In this document: positions 47,976 through 57,316 of the stretch, one piece after another
Position numbering within the stretch: position 1 is the stretch's first letter
Layout: each line of letters starts with the position of its first letter
Assembly (NCBI RefSeq): GCF_000308715.1
Contig: NZ_BAGH01000167.1
Coordinates: forward strand, 1-64,000
DNA length: 64,000 nt
Direction of reading: 5' to 3'
Source: Nocardia tenerifensis NBRC 101015
GTDB taxonomy: Bacteria > Actinomycetota > Actinomycetes > Mycobacteriales > Mycobacteriaceae
The notes under the pieces: generated by a model
What the model was told of the DNA's origin: nothing
Databases searched by the model: none
What the model saw: only the letters and a program-made list of their open reading frames with translations
Translations under genes and position numbers: made by a program

Positions 47976-48814
47976 TGGAGACGCGAGAGATGCGATATTT
48001 CGTCGCCGTCGCCGAGGAGTTGCACTTCGGGCGGGCGGCACAACGGCTCGCGATCGCGCAACCACCCCTGTCGCGAGCCATTCAGCAGCTCGAACGCCGA
48101 CTCGGCGTCGTCCTGCTGCACCGCACCGCTCGCGCCATCGCCTTGACCGAGGCAGGCGCGGTGCTGCTGCGAGAGGCCCGGGCCGCGCTCGACGCGGTCG
48201 AAGCCGCCGAGCGGCGAACCCGCCGGGCCGCGGCAGGGAAGCCCGGCGTGGTGCTGGCCACCAAGGCCGGAGCGTCCAGGGAGCTATTGTCGAAGCTGCT
48301 GGATGCCTACGCGGCCGAACCGGGCGCCGTGGCCGTCGAGGTGGTGCTGTGCGGGCCCGGCGAGCAGGAAAGTCTGCTGCGCACCGGACGCGCCGATGTT
48401 GCTCTGCTGCACCGGCCTTACGACTCCACAGCCGGATTCGACACCGAGGATCTGCACACCGAAGAGCAGGTGGTGGTCTTGCCTTCGGGTCATCCCCTCG
48501 CCAACCGGGCGCAGCTGTCGTTGGCTGAGCTCAACACCCAGACGGACCTGCCCCTTCCGCGCTGGCCCGGACGGGATGGCAGCTATCCGGACGGCCCCGG
48601 CCCACAGGTGCGCGACCATACCCAACTCTTCCAACTGATCGCACTCGGATTGACCTGCGCGGTCGTGCCCGAATCAATCCGAGACCAGCTCCGCGACGAC
48701 TACGCCGTCCTGCCGATGCCGGACGCACCGCCCGTCACCACCGTCATCGCCTGGCCACCACACAGCAGATCCAAGGCCGTCGCCGACCTCGTCCGCACCG
48801 CGACACGCCTCTAA
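47975..48814 (+). CDS. LysR-family regulator
   Basis: 279 residues from the GTG at 47975 (VETREMRYFVAVAEELHFGR); an ATG five codons later is an alternative. The N-terminal winged helix (AAQRLAIAQPPLSRAIQQLE, RLGVVLLHRT) and C-terminal LysR substrate domain (VALLHRPYDSTAGF, VVVLPSGHPLANRAQ, CAVVPESIRDQL) are clear. It is divergent from the SDR gene with a 107-bp gap and a candidate operator at its start. Confidence 0.92.
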   Translation: METREMRYFVAVAEELHFGRAAQRLAIAQPPLSRAIQQLERRLGVVLLHRTARAIALTEAGAVLLREARAALDAVEAAERRTRRAAAGKPGVVLATKAGASRELLSKLLDAYAAEPGAVAVEVVLCGPGEQESLLRTGRADVALLHRPYDSTAGFDTEDLHTEEQVVVLPSGHPLANRAQLSLAELNTQTDLPLPRWPGRDGSYPDGPGPQVRDHTQLFQLIALGLTCAVVPESIRDQLRDDYAVLPMPDAPPVTTVIAWPPHSRSKAVADLVRTATRL

Positions 48815-48934
48815 CCACCGCCTTTCGCGCGCTTGGGCACTCTCATCGCGAGGCGTCTACGACTCCAGGACGATACGGGTCAGGGCCGCGTGACTCTCCG
48901 TGACGATGCATCGTTCCCGGCCGCGGTGCGGTGA

Positions 48935-51784
48935 TCATTCGAGTGCGCGGTCGCGCCATTCGGCGACCTCGGCGGCTATCTTGCGGGCGTCCGCGTCGTC
49001 CGGGCCGTAGACGCGGGCCCAGGTCTTCGGCAGTGACGCCGCGGTTTCGGCGGCGGCGGCGAAGTCGGCTCGGTCGGCGTAGAGGCGCGCCAGTTCGGCC
49101 TTGGCGACCAAGGTGCCGATGTGCTCGGTGCCGGAGATGGCTTCGCGGCGGGCGATGGCCTCGCGGTAGAGGGCGACGGAATGCTCGTGGTCGCCGGTTT
49201 CGCCGGTCCAGTAGGCCAGGGCGCTCATGGCCCACAGGGTGTCGTTGTGATCGGGGCCTACCGTGCGCAGGAACAGGGGGACCAGTTCGGCGAGTGATCG
49301 GCGTGCGCCCTCGGGGTCACCGGTCAGGCCGATCCAGCGAGCGTATTGCTCGCGGCTGCGCAGTACGTCCGGATCCTCCTGGCCGAGTAGGCGTTCCAGT
49401 TCGGGAAGGAAGGCGGCGTAGTGGTCACGGGCGCCGGCGATATCGCCGGTCTGGCCGACGTAGAAGCCGAGATCCGCACGGACCCGGAGCAATTCGCGTT
49501 CGTCGCCGAGTTCTTCGTAGCGCCGTCGCAGCTCCGTGAGCGCGGCGACCGCGCGTTCGGGATCGCCGGTCTGTCCCTGCCAATTCGCGAGTTGTACTCG
49601 GGGCAAAAGGGTTTGCGGGTGGTCGGCGCCGAAGTACGCCGTGCAGTCCTCGACCAGTTTCTCGAACATCGACAGCGCCTCGAGCGGTGCGCCCGCGTCA
49701 CCGGTCCAACGCGCCAAGCGCGCTCGTGCCGCGAGCCGATCCGGATGTTCGGGCGGGAGTGCCTCCTCGAAGGCGACGATCCACCCCTCCCATGAGGTCC
49801 GGTTGTCGATGGCGCGTCTGGTCAGATCGGTGCCGTCGAGGAACTCGATGGCCTTCGCCGAACGCCCGCAGGCCAGGAGGTGGCGCGGCGCGGCGGTATG
49901 CGCGTACGCATCGATATCGGCGCCCGTCACCTTTTCGAACGCATCGCTGAGCGCGGCGTGCGCGCCGGTGAGCGCCGCCGCCGGATCCGCCGCGGCCTCC
50001 CGCGCCAGTGCCGAACCGAATGTCGCGTGGGCCAAGCCGATTCGCTCGTGTTCGTGGCCGGGCAGGCCACGGGCCACCAGGATGCCGAGATCGACGACCA
50101 GGCCGCGCAGTTGCGGCACAGCGCTCGAGTGGCCCTGCCGCCGCAGCGCCTCGCACACCAGACGCAGTGGCGCCGTAGGCCCGACGCCTACCGCGGCGAG
50201 CAGTGCCGCGAGCGCTCGGGCGGGCTCGGCTTCGGTTTTCCGGCGTACCGTCGTCCGGAAGCGTTCGGCTACCAGAGCATTCAAATCCAACGGAGGGTGA
50301 CCGTCTCGCGGCCAGTCGATTTCGGCGAGCAATCGAGGGACCAGCCAGCCGCCCATATCCTCGGCGAGGATGCAGTAATCGGCGAATCTTTCCCGTATGC
50401 CGGTCGCCGCATCGGTCATCGCGCGCAACAGTTCTCGACCCGGCGGCAGGTCGAGCAGGAAGCGCCGTCCGTGCGCCAGCTCGGGATGATGCGCGGCCTC
50501 GGTTCCCGCACGCGCACCGACTATCACCCGCAGGTGCGGCAGGCGCTCATCGGTGGACAGGGTGGCGGCCGCGGCCACCACGCCGGCCCGGCAGCCGTCG
50601 TCGGGCTGGTCGATACCGTCGAACACGATGCGGATGCGCCGCCCCGGCCTGCGCATCAGCGCCAGCGGCCGGACGATCTCGATCTCGAACGCGCCGTAGC
50701 GATCTCGATCGGTCAGCTCGGCGAGGACGGTGCGCTGCGCCTCTTCGAACTCGGCGCCGAACCGGGTGGTCAATTGCGCACGCAGCTCGTCGAGTATGGA
50801 TTCCACGGTGCTGGTCACGTCGAGAAAGGCTGCGGCGGTGATGAATTCGTCGGTAAGCGTCCGCAACGTCGCCAGCTCACCGATCCGGCCGGGCCGGATG
50901 AGCAATGCCAGCAAGGTCGATTTGCCCGCGCCCGCCGGGCCGACCAGCAGCTGCAACCGGTCGGCACCGGCGTCCACCATGTCGGCGAGCACGTCCGCGA
51001 GGTCGGCGGTCGGCGTCACGGTGCGCATCAGGTGATCGACCAGGCCTGCCGCGGGCCGACCCGTCACCGCCTCGTGGCGCAATGCCTGGTTCGGCACCAG
51101 CCACAGCCCGGAATCGCCGCGCGGCACCAGCGCGCCGTTGAAGGCCAGGTGACGCGCGGTCTGCCACTGGCAGGCCGCGTTGAGTTGTTCCGGGAGGTCG
51201 GCGGGCAGCAGATTGGCGCCCTTGGCGGGCAGGCCGGTGTCGAAGACGCGCAGCAGTGCCCGGGTGAAGCAGCCGTCATAAGCGTTGCCCGCACCGGAAG
51301 CGACCAGCAGTTCCATTCGCCCGGAAGCGGATTCGAGCAGGCTGACCCAACGGCTGCCCGCGCCGACCACACCGGGGCCGGCCTCGCAGGCGTCGATCAG
51401 CACGATCAGTCCATCCAGGGACTCGGTATTGCCGAGCTGTTCGGCCACCACGTTGACCAGATGCAAGCCGCTGTCGGAATCCAATGGCAGCGTGGAATCC
51501 TCGGCGAGCAGGTAATAGTCCTGATTGTTGTTCTTGGTGTATCCGTGCCCGACGAAGGCGAGCAGCAGCGACGCCGAGCGCGCGTTCGCCTGCGCGAAGG
51601 CGGCCTTGATCCGGCGTTTCAGCTCGTCCACCGTGGGATCGAGGACGATACCGCCGGCGACCGGCCCCCAACCGCCCTGCATCGTCAGCACTTCGTGCAA
51701 TGTGACGGCGAGTTCGCCGGTGAAGCCGAGGGGCGGGAAGCTCGCGCACTCGGAACCGATGACCAGCGCCAACCGGTCGGCCAT
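48935..51784 (-). CDS. Caspase-like peptidase fused to STAND-type NTPase and TPR repeats
   Basis: 949 residues from the ATG at 51784; upstream in-frame non-ATG starts would add up to 12 residues. Domain order: a caspase/metacaspase-like domain (about 1-215) with the His80-Cys133 dyad in AFVGHGYT and VLIDACEAG; a P-loop NTPase (about 270-560) with Walker A GPAGAGKST at 282-290 and a Walker B-like IRIVFDGID at 385; then tetratricopeptide-like repeats (about 650-940, for example EHPDRLAARARLARWTGDAG, HPQTLLPRVQLANWQGQTGD, HNDTLWAMSALAYWTGETGD). Proteins of this architecture are predicted conflict/cell-death effectors in which NTPase oligomerisation activates the protease. No partner gene is obvious. 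Confidence 0.85.
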   Translation of the reverse strand: MADRLALVIGSECASFPPLGFTGELAVTLHEVLTMQGGWGPVAGGIVLDPTVDELKRRIKAAFAQANARSASLLLAFVGHGYTKNNNQDYYLLAEDSTLPLDSDSGLHLVNVVAEQLGNTESLDGLIVLIDACEAGPGVVGAGSRWVSLLESASGRMELLVASGAGNAYDGCFTRALLRVFDTGLPAKGANLLPADLPEQLNAACQWQTARHLAFNGALVPRGDSGLWLVPNQALRHEAVTGRPAAGLVDHLMRTVTPTADLADVLADMVDAGADRLQLLVGPAGAGKSTLLALLIRPGRIGELATLRTLTDEFITAAAFLDVTSTVESILDELRAQLTTRFGAEFEEAQRTVLAELTDRDRYGAFEIEIVRPLALMRRPGRRIRIVFDGIDQPDDGCRAGVVAAAATLSTDERLPHLRVIVGARAGTEAAHHPELAHGRRFLLDLPPGRELLRAMTDAATGIRERFADYCILAEDMGGWLVPRLLAEIDWPRDGHPPLDLNALVAERFRTTVRRKTEAEPARALAALLAAVGVGPTAPLRLVCEALRRQGHSSAVPQLRGLVVDLGILVARGLPGHEHERIGLAHATFGSALAREAAADPAAALTGAHAALSDAFEKVTGADIDAYAHTAAPRHLLACGRSAKAIEFLDGTDLTRRAIDNRTSWEGWIVAFEEALPPEHPDRLAARARLARWTGDAGAPLEALSMFEKLVEDCTAYFGADHPQTLLPRVQLANWQGQTGDPERAVAALTELRRRYEELGDERELLRVRADLGFYVGQTGDIAGARDHYAAFLPELERLLGQEDPDVLRSREQYARWIGLTGDPEGARRSLAELVPLFLRTVGPDHNDTLWAMSALAYWTGETGDHEHSVALYREAIARREAISGTEHIGTLVAKAELARLYADRADFAAAAETAASLPKTWARVYGPDDADARKIAAEVAEWRDRALE

Positions 51785-51850
51785 AGGTGCCACTATCGGG
51801 GACGACACCGCCGCGCGCAACCATTTCCGGGTCGCGCGCGGCGGTCTGCA

Positions 51851-52321
51851 TCAGCAGTGGGATTGCAGGTTGATTCGTTCCAATTCTGTGAAGACAACGG
51901 AGATTCCGTTCGGTCCGCGTCGTCCGACGTTGTAAGTGGCCTCGATATGCCACGGTTCCTGACGCCGCTTGTCGGGGAGGTTCTTGACGAATCTGCCGAT
52001 ATCGTCGACTCCCGGTTGCTGGGCGATGATGTTGCCTAGATATTTGCCGTTGGCGCCGAACAGTTGGGCGTGCATCAGCCAGGCATCGTTGTTGCTGCCG
52101 CTGGTGACCCTGCCATCGAAAATGGCCGTGCCGTCGGCGACCACGAGCCAGGACGCACCGCGGAACATGGTGCAGTCGCCGGCGTGGATGTCGTGGTCCC
52201 AGGTGAATCGCTTACTGGGAGTGTCGGCGCGCGCGTCGGCGGCCGCACCGACGGTGGCTGTCGCGGCGAGGATCGCGGCGGTCGCCAATCCGGCCAGGGT
52301 GCGCGGCAGGGAAACAGCCAT
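51851..52321 (-). CDS. Secreted DUF6294-like protein
   Basis: 156 residues with a signal peptide (LAGLATAAILAATATVGAAA, cleavage near DARA). The mature part (FTWDHDIHAGDCTMFRGAS, GTAIFDGRVTSGSNNDAWLM, ERINLQSHC) matches the DUF6294 pattern found in actinobacterial secreted proteins. Two cysteines could pair. Function unknown. Confidence 0.75.
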   Translation of the reverse strand: MAVSLPRTLAGLATAAILAATATVGAAADARADTPSKRFTWDHDIHAGDCTMFRGASWLVVADGTAIFDGRVTSGSNNDAWLMHAQLFGANGKYLGNIIAQQPGVDDIGRFVKNLPDKRRQEPWHIEATYNVGRRGPNGISVVFTELERINLQSHC

Positions 52322-52472
52322 TTCGGCCTCCTGAAATTGTTCGATGCGAAACAGAATTCAGTATCGGACGGACGGAGGCTTGTCTTCTTGCGTATCGCAC
52401 TACTCGAAACGTGCCATTCACGTGCCGAGGTCTATACGTATCGGGTGGTTTCGGGTCTTGCCGCAGGCGGGG

Positions 52473-53183
52473 TCACAGATTGTTCAGGAGCAGGCCGAGG
52501 GTGAACTCGAACCGGTCGGGGCCGGTACCCGAGATCAGCTCTGTCGCATGGCGTTTCGTCAGCGGGAACTTCTCTTCGGGCAGGGCGGTGAAACGGTCCG
52601 TCAACTCCTCCTGGGTGAGTACCCATTCCTGATCCTGGCGCCGACGTCGTTGCTGCACCAGCGACTGTTCCAGCGCGTAGGCGCTGACGTAGAGGGACAG
52701 CGCGTCGCGGGCCCAGCCTGCCCTCCTCGGCTCGATGCCGCCCGCGAGCAGGATCGCCAGGATGCCCTCGCCGACGCGCAGCGTCTCGAGATTGGTCGGC
52801 ACCATGGACAGCGCGGCGCGGGAGACGCCGGGGTATCTCAGGTACTGATCGCGGATCTGCGTGTACACGCCGAGTAGCTGCTCGCGCCACGCGGCCGGGT
52901 CCGGTTCGGGGAGCGTGACCTCGGCGTAGAGCTTGCCGATCAGCAGATCGTCGAGGTCGTCCTTGTTGACGATGTGTGCGTACAGCGACGACGGACCGGT
53001 GTCGAGCACGGCGGCGACCCGCCGGACGGTCAGCGCGTCGTAGCCCTCGGTGGCGACGACTTCCAGTGCGGCGTCGGTGATCCGTTCGACGGTGATCGGC
53101 CGCTTGCGTGGTGCGGGCGCGTCGGCTCCCGCGGCGGGCTGGGCGTGACGGGCGGCGCGGCGTTGGCGAGGAGCGGCGGACAT
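52473..53183 (-). CDS. TetR-family regulator (TetR_C_1 type)
   Basis: 236 residues from the ATG at 53183; a GTG at 53192 would add three. The helix-turn-helix is in TVERITDAALEVVATEGYDA and LTVRRVAAVLDTGPSSLYAH. The C-terminal ligand domain is typical of regulators of monooxygenase or drug-export genes. It is divergent from the FAD monooxygenase with palindromic operators in the 89-bp gap. Confidence 0.9.
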   Translation of the reverse strand: MSAAPRQRRAARHAQPAAGADAPAPRKRPITVERITDAALEVVATEGYDALTVRRVAAVLDTGPSSLYAHIVNKDDLDDLLIGKLYAEVTLPEPDPAAWREQLLGVYTQIRDQYLRYPGVSRAALSMVPTNLETLRVGEGILAILLAGGIEPRRAGWARDALSLYVSAYALEQSLVQQRRRRQDQEWVLTQEELTDRFTALPEEKFPLTKRHATELISGTGPDRFEFTLGLLLNNL

Positions 53184-53198
53184 GCTCAGCACTCTACC

Positions 53199-53254
53199 TT
53201 GACACGATCAATGTTCGTTATGTAGAACTTAGATCGTAATAACGAACTTAGTTC
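53199..53254. promoter_or_regulatory. TetR operators and promoter for the monooxygenase
   Basis: TTGACA at 53199 and TAGAAC at 53223 (spacing 18) make a plausible promoter on the plus strand. The perfect inverted repeat GTTCGTTAT/ATAACGAAC (53213-53221 and 53239-53247) brackets the -10 region, and GAACT-T-AGTTC lies at 53244-53254. TetR binding here would shut the promoter. Confidence 0.6.
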
Positions 53255-53272
53255 TATTTATGGAGGTGCGCG

Positions 53273-54397
53273 ATGCGAGTTGCCGTAGTCGGAGCCGGCC
53301 TGGGAGGTCTGGCCCTCGCGCAGGGTCTGCGTGGAACCGGGATCGAGGCCGCGGTGTTCGAACGCGACCCCGGGATCGTCGCGCGATTCCAGGGTTATCG
53401 ACTTGTGTTGAATCCCAACGGTTTTGCAGCGCTGCGCGCCTGCCTGCCGACGCGCTGGCACCCGCTGCTGAACGAGATCGTCATGGACGCCTCCGCCGAA
53501 CAGCTGATCCTCGACCCGCAGCTGAACGAGATCGGCAGACTCGGCGCGAGCCGGACCGGCATCGTCGTCGACCGCCAAGTGCTCCGACACCTGCTGCTCA
53601 CCGGGCTCACCGTGCACACCGACGCCGCCCTCACCGGCTACGACGTCCTGGCCGACGGCGAAGTCCGCGCCCGGTTCGCCCGCCGCGACCCGGCCACCGC
53701 CGACCTGCTCGTCGGCGCGGACGGCGTCAACTCCGCGGTCCGCGGCGTGCTGTCGCCGCAGACCACCCCGACCGACACCGGCGTCCGGTTCGTCATCGGC
53801 CGCACCCCGCTGACCGACGAATTCGCTGTCCTGTCAAAGGCTTACGGCTCGAAAATCGCCGGTGATGATGTCAGCCTCCTGCTCGGCGCGATGCGCTTCC
53901 GTACCCCGCCCAAGCAGGCCGCCGAAGAACTGGCCCCCGAGGTCACACTGCCCGACATCGGCGACTACGTGCGCTGGGCCATGATCCTGCCGCCCGATGG
54001 TGCGACAGCCGACCTGACCGCACAGGAGTCCGTCCTGTCCACAATGCGCGGCTGGCACCCGCAGCTGCGCGCCCTGATCGAACAGGCCGACCCGGACAAC
54101 AGCACGCTCCTGTCCATTCGCGTCGTCCAGCCCGGCCCGCGCTGGGCTCCCGGCCCGGTCACCCTGCTCGGTGACGCCATCCACGCCACCTCCCCGACCG
54201 GCGGCAACGGCGCGAACACCGCCCTGCGCGACGCCGACCTCCTGCGCCGCTGCCTGATCGAGGTCGACGAAGGCCGCCGAAACCTTCTCGGCGCAGTCGA
54301 CGACTACGAGCGGCAGATGCTCGACTACGGGGCCGAGGCAGTGCGCAGCAGTCTCGAGAAGCTGCCCGTCTTCGCCCCGGAAGCGAAACTGTCCTGA
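53273..54397 (+). CDS. FAD-dependent monooxygenase
   Basis: 374 residues, ATG with GGAGGTGCGCG upstream. Motifs are the dinucleotide fold VGAGLGGLALAQGL, the DG motif LLVGADGVNSAVR and the GD motif TLLGDAIHATSPTGGNGANT, all of the PHBH-type flavoprotein hydroxylases. Such enzymes hydroxylate aromatics or inactivate tetracycline and rifamycin-type drugs; the substrate is unknown. The divergent TetR gene supports substrate-induced expression. Confidence 0.9.
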   Translation: MRVAVVGAGLGGLALAQGLRGTGIEAAVFERDPGIVARFQGYRLVLNPNGFAALRACLPTRWHPLLNEIVMDASAEQLILDPQLNEIGRLGASRTGIVVDRQVLRHLLLTGLTVHTDAALTGYDVLADGEVRARFARRDPATADLLVGADGVNSAVRGVLSPQTTPTDTGVRFVIGRTPLTDEFAVLSKAYGSKIAGDDVSLLLGAMRFRTPPKQAAEELAPEVTLPDIGDYVRWAMILPPDGATADLTAQESVLSTMRGWHPQLRALIEQADPDNSTLLSIRVVQPGPRWAPGPVTLLGDAIHATSPTGGNGANTALRDADLLRRCLIEVDEGRRNLLGAVDDYERQMLDYGAEAVRSSLEKLPVFAPEAKLS

Positions 54398-54424
54398 GCC
54401 CAGGGTGTATGGAAGATTTGCCGT

Positions 54425-54973
54425 ATGTCTCACGGTCAGACCCCCGCGGATGGGCGTTCTCCTCTTCCGAATGTGCGCATAGTGCACCTGAACCACGAAA
54501 TCTTCCAGGCGCTCGCCGAAGGGGACCTTGTGGCGGCGAACACGGTGGCGCCGGTCCCTCTCCCGGCTCAATTCGCGGATCCTGACTGGCGACCGGTCTG
54601 GTCGATGCGGAGCGCGCAAGTCGAACAAGATCCGGCCTGCGCGGGGTGGGTGACCGGCGTTATCTGGGACGAGCAAGAGCGAATCGCCGTGGGCAGAGCG
54701 GGCTTTCACGGTCTGCCGGACTCATCCGGAATGGTGGAGATCGGGTACGAGGTCGACCCGGCGTACCGGCGCCGCGGCTACGCCCGCGCGGCTTTGGAGT
54801 ACCTGTTACGCCGCGCCGCCAGCGAACCCCAGGTAAAAACGGTTCGAGTCACCATCAGCCCCGACAACTCGGCATCGTATCGGTTGGCGTCGCACTACGG
54901 CTTCGTGGAGGTCGGAGAGCAATGGGACGATGAGGACGGTCTCGAGATCATCTACGAGCTCCCCGCGAACTAG
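54425..54973 (+). CDS. GNAT-family N-acetyltransferase
   Basis: 182 residues. The acetyl-CoA motif is EIGYEVDPAYRRRGYARAAL, followed by VRVTISPDNSASYRLASHYG, as in RimJ/RimL-like acetyltransferases. It is 28 bp after the monooxygenase on the same strand and could be cotranscribed. The acceptor is unknown. Confidence 0.88.
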   Translation: MSHGQTPADGRSPLPNVRIVHLNHEIFQALAEGDLVAANTVAPVPLPAQFADPDWRPVWSMRSAQVEQDPACAGWVTGVIWDEQERIAVGRAGFHGLPDSSGMVEIGYEVDPAYRRRGYARAALEYLLRRAASEPQVKTVRVTISPDNSASYRLASHYGFVEVGEQWDDEDGLEIIYELPAN

Positions 54974-55197
54974 TCGACGCACCGCAAGCCCGGCGCTTTC
55001 GACTCTCGGACAGGCTCGAGTGGATCACCGCGATCGCCGAGGCTGAGATCCTCATCTACGGTGCAGAGCCGAGCCAGCACTGAACCACGTCCGTTAAGGG
55101 CGGCGCACGGATGGGAGTAGTCGCGCCGGAGTTAAAGGGCGACAACAGTTGGCCCTAGCGCATCAGCACCGCGCACACCGGTTGCTCGAGTTGGTTG

Positions 55198-55920
55198 CTA
55201 CAGCAACGAGTGGTTCCTGAGTGCGTCCCACAGGAGCGCGGCTCCGAAAAGTAGGAAGAGGATGCGCACCGATGTCGGACCGAAACGGTTCAGCGCTCGG
55301 ACTACGGTGCGATAGGAGCGCTGTGCTCGGGTGGAGCGACGGGTTGATGCGAACAGCACAAGAATTGGCGGCAGGAGCGCGAGCAGACAGTAAGCGCCCA
55401 CGATCAACGGCCACAGCATGGGTCGTGGCTCTCGCACCGAGAGCATCGCCAGCGCCGCCAGATACGGGACCGCAGTCGGAGCCTGAACGAGGCCGGTGCC
55501 CGCCCCTACCAGCCCGAGCAGCAATGGTTTCCGGCGTGCCTCGATCACCCAGGCCGGCATCGCGTTCATCGATCCCGTGGGCAGCCGAATGCTTCCGAGA
55601 ACCAGGAGAATGACGCCGACGACGAGTTCTACCCAATATCGCACGGTCGGCGTGACCTCGAAGTCGGCCATATCCGTCAGGAAGCTCAGCCCGAGGACCG
55701 TGCTGATTCCAAAAGCGGTGGTGGCGAAGAAGATTCCCGCGATGAAGCTCGATGCGGCTGGAACCGGCGAGCGACGGCTCAGCCGGCTGTCGACGACCAC
55801 CGCAGCAGTGATCCCCACGTTCAAAACATGCAGGGAATCGAGGAATGCGAACCCGGCAAGTGCCAGTAAGAAGATCAGCATGACAACACCGACCCTACGG
55901 TAGGCATCACTCGAAGCCAC
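55198..55920 (-). CDS. GAP/Sap-family membrane protein
   Basis: 240 residues (GTG start; internal ATG at 55881). Six predicted membrane helices, starting with GVVMLIFLLALAGFAFLDSL and including YWVELVVGVILLVLGSIRL, KPLLLGLVGAGTGLVQAPT and WPLIVGAYCLLALLPPILVL. It resembles actinobacterial GAP (sulfolipid/peptidoglycolipid-addressing) proteins thought to export glycopeptidolipid-type lipids. The assignment is moderate. Confidence 0.7.
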   Translation of the reverse strand: MASSDAYRRVGVVMLIFLLALAGFAFLDSLHVLNVGITAAVVVDSRLSRRSPVPAASSFIAGIFFATTAFGISTVLGLSFLTDMADFEVTPTVRYWVELVVGVILLVLGSIRLPTGSMNAMPAWVIEARRKPLLLGLVGAGTGLVQAPTAVPYLAALAMLSVREPRPMLWPLIVGAYCLLALLPPILVLFASTRRSTRAQRSYRTVVRALNRFGPTSVRILFLLFGAALLWDALRNHSLL

Positions 55921-56088
55921 ATTGAGAAGCTCTGCGACCAGCCGTCATTCACGAACCGACCGCACCCGCTGCCTGGCGGACCGGTCACTCCCGCGGGCCC
56001 GAGATCCCGGCCACTGCTGCCGGTCAGCGGTTGCCCCGCCACCATGGAGGACATGCCTCAGCCTCGTGACGCCGCCGAAGGTTTCGAT

Positions 56089-56652
56089 ATGACCACGCCT
56101 GGTCAGGTCATACTGCTCAATGGCGTGTCGAGTTCGGGCAAGTCGAGCCTGGCGCGTCAACTACTGCTCGATCTCGAACGCCCCTTTTTCCATATGGGCG
56201 TCGACATGATCGGTGCGATGCGTTCGGAGAAGCGGACCCACGAACTCGACGCGACCGAGCTCGCCGCTGTTCTCAAACGAACCCGAGCCGGCTTTCACCG
56301 AGCCGTCGCCGGAATGGCCCACGCGGGTAACGACATCATCATGGACCACGTCCTGAGCGAACCTTGGCGACTGAGCGACTGCCTGACCGTTCTCGCAGGC
56401 ATCGACGTCGTCCTCATCGGCGTCCACTGCTCGGCCGACGAACTACGCCGCCGCGAACGGCAACGCGGCGACCGCCCCGCCGGCACAGCAGCAAAACAGA
56501 TCGAATCCGTCCACGCCCACGCGACCTATGATTTCGAAGTCGACACCAGCACCGACTCCATCGAGATCTGCTCCGCTCAGATCAACAAGTTTCTCGCCCG
56601 ACGTCCATCTCTTCGATCATTCGATCGACTCCGCGCCGCATCAAGACGCTGA
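56089..56652 (+). CDS. Chloramphenicol phosphotransferase-like kinase
   Basis: 187 residues from the ATG at 56089, with GAAGG 7 bp upstream; an ATG at 56044 would add 15. It has the Walker A VILLNGVSSSGKSSLARQ, an Asp in FFHMGVDMIGAM at the position of the catalytic aspartate in the Streptomyces enzyme, DHVLSEPWR and the signature RGDRPAGTAAKQIESVH. In Streptomyces venezuelae this enzyme phosphorylates the drug hydroxyl. Activity on chloramphenicol here is inferred. Confidence 0.85.
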   Translation: MTTPGQVILLNGVSSSGKSSLARQLLLDLERPFFHMGVDMIGAMRSEKRTHELDATELAAVLKRTRAGFHRAVAGMAHAGNDIIMDHVLSEPWRLSDCLTVLAGIDVVLIGVHCSADELRRRERQRGDRPAGTAAKQIESVHAHATYDFEVDTSTDSIEICSAQINKFLARRPSLRSFDRLRAASRR

Positions 56653-57162
56653 CTCGTCATCGTTCGGGGCTCGAGAAATATAGGGTTCTTCGCGGACGAG
56701 GCCGTTGACGAAGGCTGCGAAACTAGGTGCGAGAGTGGTGATTCGATATCCGAGATCCTGATCTACATGAACCACGCTCGGTTCATCGTCGCCGCGGTAG
56801 TCGAGTGCGATCATGTCGTGACCGGCTGAGGGGCAATCTGCGAAGTAGACCCCGATATCGGGATATCCCCACTCCTCGACCCAGAAGCGGCTGCCCATCT
56901 CACCGCCCAAGCTGAAGGCGGCGGTGCGGCCGATGGCAGCTAGTGATGTGACCGCAACGTGGTCAGCGGACCAGGTTGTCGGTGTATCGGCAGGATGAAC
57001 CGACCGTGTCAGGTAGCCACCGTTGTGGATCCGAGCCAAGGCGACATAAGCGTCTGGAAGCCGTAGACCGAGTTCGCCCTCGATCATTTTGATCAGGTCG
57101 TTGTCGGCAGGCGCCTCGAAGGGCGGCGTGTCGGGGCAGAACAGGCCGGATAGCTTGATCAC
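56641..57162 (-). CDS. SMI1/KNR4 (SUKH)-family protein
   Basis: 173 residues from the GTG at 57162, which has GGAAAGG upstream; an earlier in-frame start at 57201 exists. The pattern MIEGELGLRLPDAYVALARI, HNGGYL, then WGYPDIGVYFADCPSAGHDM, ALDYRGDDEPSVVHVDQ is the SUKH fold. SUKH proteins are common as immunity proteins for polymorphic toxins. No toxin gene is adjacent, so this is an orphan or has another role. It overlaps the end of the convergent kinase gene by 12 bp. Confidence 0.85.
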   Translation of the reverse strand: MIKLSGLFCPDTPPFEAPADNDLIKMIEGELGLRLPDAYVALARIHNGGYLTRSVHPADTPTTWSADHVAVTSLAAIGRTAAFSLGGEMGSRFWVEEWGYPDIGVYFADCPSAGHDMIALDYRGDDEPSVVHVDQDLGYRITTLAPSFAAFVNGLVREEPYISRAPNDDESAS

Positions 57163-57316
57163 GCGTGAACCTTTCCGAGTCAGTGCTCTCGGCGAACGCA
57201 CTGTCTATTCCGCCGGGGCGCGCGTTCCGACCGTTCGGAAACACCGAGTTGAGTGCGTCGAGGTTGGACGCGGTAGCAGTCGATCTCGTAGATACCGGCT
57301 CCTAGCGAAGAGGGTG

